Below, piece by piece: positions 63,111 to 64,000 of a stretch of 64,000 bases of DNA. Source of the DNA: CBDCNP01 sp965222425 (GTDB lineage: Bacteria; Acidobacteriota; Vicinamibacteria; Marinacidobacterales; DATDRI01); NCBI GenBank assembly GCA_965222425.1, contig CBDCTW010000022.1, forward strand, positions 1,029,280 to 1,093,279, read 5' to 3'. The notes below the pieces were generated by a model. That model saw nothing but the letters and a program-made list of their open reading frames with translations, was not told the DNA's origin and made no database searches. The position numbers and the translations under genes were made by a program. Each line of letters begins with the position of its first letter. Position 1 is the stretch's first letter.

Positions 63111-64000
63111 GGGGATGTCCCGCCGGATGTTGAATTTGGGGTAGCGGCGGCTCCTTGGCCGGCCTAAGAATAGGTCTGCCAATAAACCGTCTCCAGAGGG
63201 GGACAAGGAGCCACCAATGCCTAGGAAATCAAAGAAGCTAGTAAGAAAGCAAACGCACTCGCCTACGGGCAAGGTAGTTGGCCAAGTCGGTCAGATACTG
63301 CTACCGATGATAGCTGGGATCGCGGCCACGAAGGCGGATCTGACGGAATGGGTGTACGAGCAAGGACTGACAGCTCTGCACCTACTGCTCGGAGAGGACG
63401 CCGAGGAGATCGCGGGGCTCAAGGGCAAGCACGAGAAGGAGCGAACTCATAACCACTGGGGGAGCACGAACGGAGAGCTGAGCTTCGGTGGTCGTCGCAT
63501 CCAAGTGTCGCGACCTCGAGTTCGCTCGAAGTCGGGCGCGGAGGCGTCGCTTCCACACTTCGAAGCCTTCCGCGAAGAAGACCCGCTTCCAGAGCGAGTG
63601 TTGAATCAGATCTTGGTGGGCGTATCGACCCGAAATTACGAATCGAGTCTGGACAAACCCGCGGCCAAGTTGAAGTCTCGTGGCACGAGTAAGAGTGCCG
63701 CCAGCCGTCACCTCGTGAGCCAGACGACTAAGAAGCTCGAGGAATACCTGTCTCGGCGGCTAGAGGAGTTCGAGCTTGCGGCACTGATGCTGGATGGCCT
63801 TGAGGTGGCCGGACAGACCGTCGTCGTAACTCTAGGTATCACAATAGATGGAACGAAGGTGCCCCTAGGTATATGGCTGGGCTCGACGGAGAACTCTCGG
63901 ATGTGCACCGCGATGTTGCAGGACCTTCTCGAGCGAGGCTTGCGCGTCGATGAGTCGATTCTCTGCGTAGTGGACGGAGGCAAAGGCATCCGCAAGGCAC
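63111..64000 (+). mobile_element. IS-3 copy 3 (runs off the window)
   Basis: Begins GGGGATGTCCCGCCGG at 63111, inside IS-2. It has the opposite orientation to copies 1 and 2, so copies 2 and 3 form a 46-kb inverted pair. Confidence 0.92.
63217..64000 (+). CDS. IS256-family transposase of IS-3, copy 3 (partial)
   Basis: The first ~261 residues of the IS-3 transposase from ATG 63217 (ACAAGGAG upstream), including the first two catalytic Asp residues (ALMLDG, CVVDGGKG). It differs from copy 2 at a few places (SKKLVRK for SKKPVRK, GEDAEE, SRMCTAM). The window ends before the Glu and before the codon mutated in copy 1. Confidence 0.92.
   Translation, partial: MPRKSKKLVRKQTHSPTGKVVGQVGQILLPMIAGIAATKADLTEWVYEQGLTALHLLLGEDAEEIAGLKGKHEKERTHNHWGSTNGELSFGGRRIQVSRPRVRSKSGAEASLPHFEAFREEDPLPERVLNQILVGVSTRNYESSLDKPAAKLKSRGTSKSAASRHLVSQTTKKLEEYLSRRLEEFELAALMLDGLEVAGQTVVVTLGITIDGTKVPLGIWLGSTENSRMCTAMLQDLLERGLRVDESILCVVDGGKGIRKA

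Noticed and set aside
1..64000. CRISPR arrays, tRNA or rRNA genes
   Set aside because: No regularly spaced direct repeats and no tRNA or rRNA signatures were seen when reading the window; a covariance-model scan would be decisive.

Overview
The window looks like an accessory, decaying stretch of an Acidobacteriota-type genome. The lineage is inferred from gene content only: several exported S9 peptidases, many exported metal-dependent amidohydrolases, an Oar-like TonB receptor with a carboxypeptidase-regulatory domain, a CRTAC1/FG-GAP protein fused to thioredoxin and TPR domains, DUF885 and M23 lipoproteins. No rRNA, tRNA or CRISPR array was seen.

Left part (1-17.3 kb). This holds a broken Dpp/Opp-type permease pair, a 165-bp MITE-like palindrome, a HyuA N-terminal relic, an S9 peptidase, and a divergent Nramp-like / luciferase-like oxidoreductase / MFS cluster. 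A dense insertion zone follows. Three different IS256-family elements are named here IS-1 (8581-10010), IS-2 (10737-12136 and 62782-63110) and IS-3 (12769-14228, 15788-17247 and 63111 to the edge). They have broken a PD40 propeller gene and a peptide-binding lipoprotein gene. They also surround a second MFS copy that still carries the last codons of a lost luciferase-like gene.

Middle part (17.3-45 kb). A minus-strand operon (28073 to 17746) runs from a good sigma70-type promoter: amidohydrolase, S9 peptidase, Tat-exported amidohydrolase, amidohydrolase, M23 lipoprotein, amidohydrolase, a small ORF and a reductive-dehalogenase-like 4Fe-4S protein. A second minus-strand operon (35631 to 30524) encodes an S9 peptidase, an amidohydrolase and two lipocalin-like proteins, with 4-nt overlaps at two of its junctions. 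Between and after them lie a DUF885 protein, a frameshifted YtcJ-like amidohydrolase, an M28 peptidase, a single-domain lipocalin-like protein, a fourth S9 peptidase and several truncated paralogues.

Right part (45-64 kb). This holds the TonB receptor with its own terminator, a degenerate amidohydrolase, a diheme cytochrome c, a D-aminoacylase / M23 / M19-like operon, an internally deleted amidohydrolase, a divergent M20 homologue, the CRTAC1-TlpA-TPR gene split by one in-frame TGA, and a nonsense-mutated LVIVD-like gene truncated at IS-2, which is itself interrupted by IS-3.

Working model (inference): a redundant peptide-scavenging island. TonB import and periplasmic or lipoprotein hydrolases (S9 prolyl-type, M28, M20-like, M19-like, M23, D-aminoacylase, prolidase-like amidohydrolases) would degrade peptides, possibly proline-rich or D-residue-containing ones. 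Paralogue loss, nonsense mutations and IS activity show the island is being eroded. The IS-2/IS-3 copies at the two ends are in inverted orientation and could invert about 46 kb.
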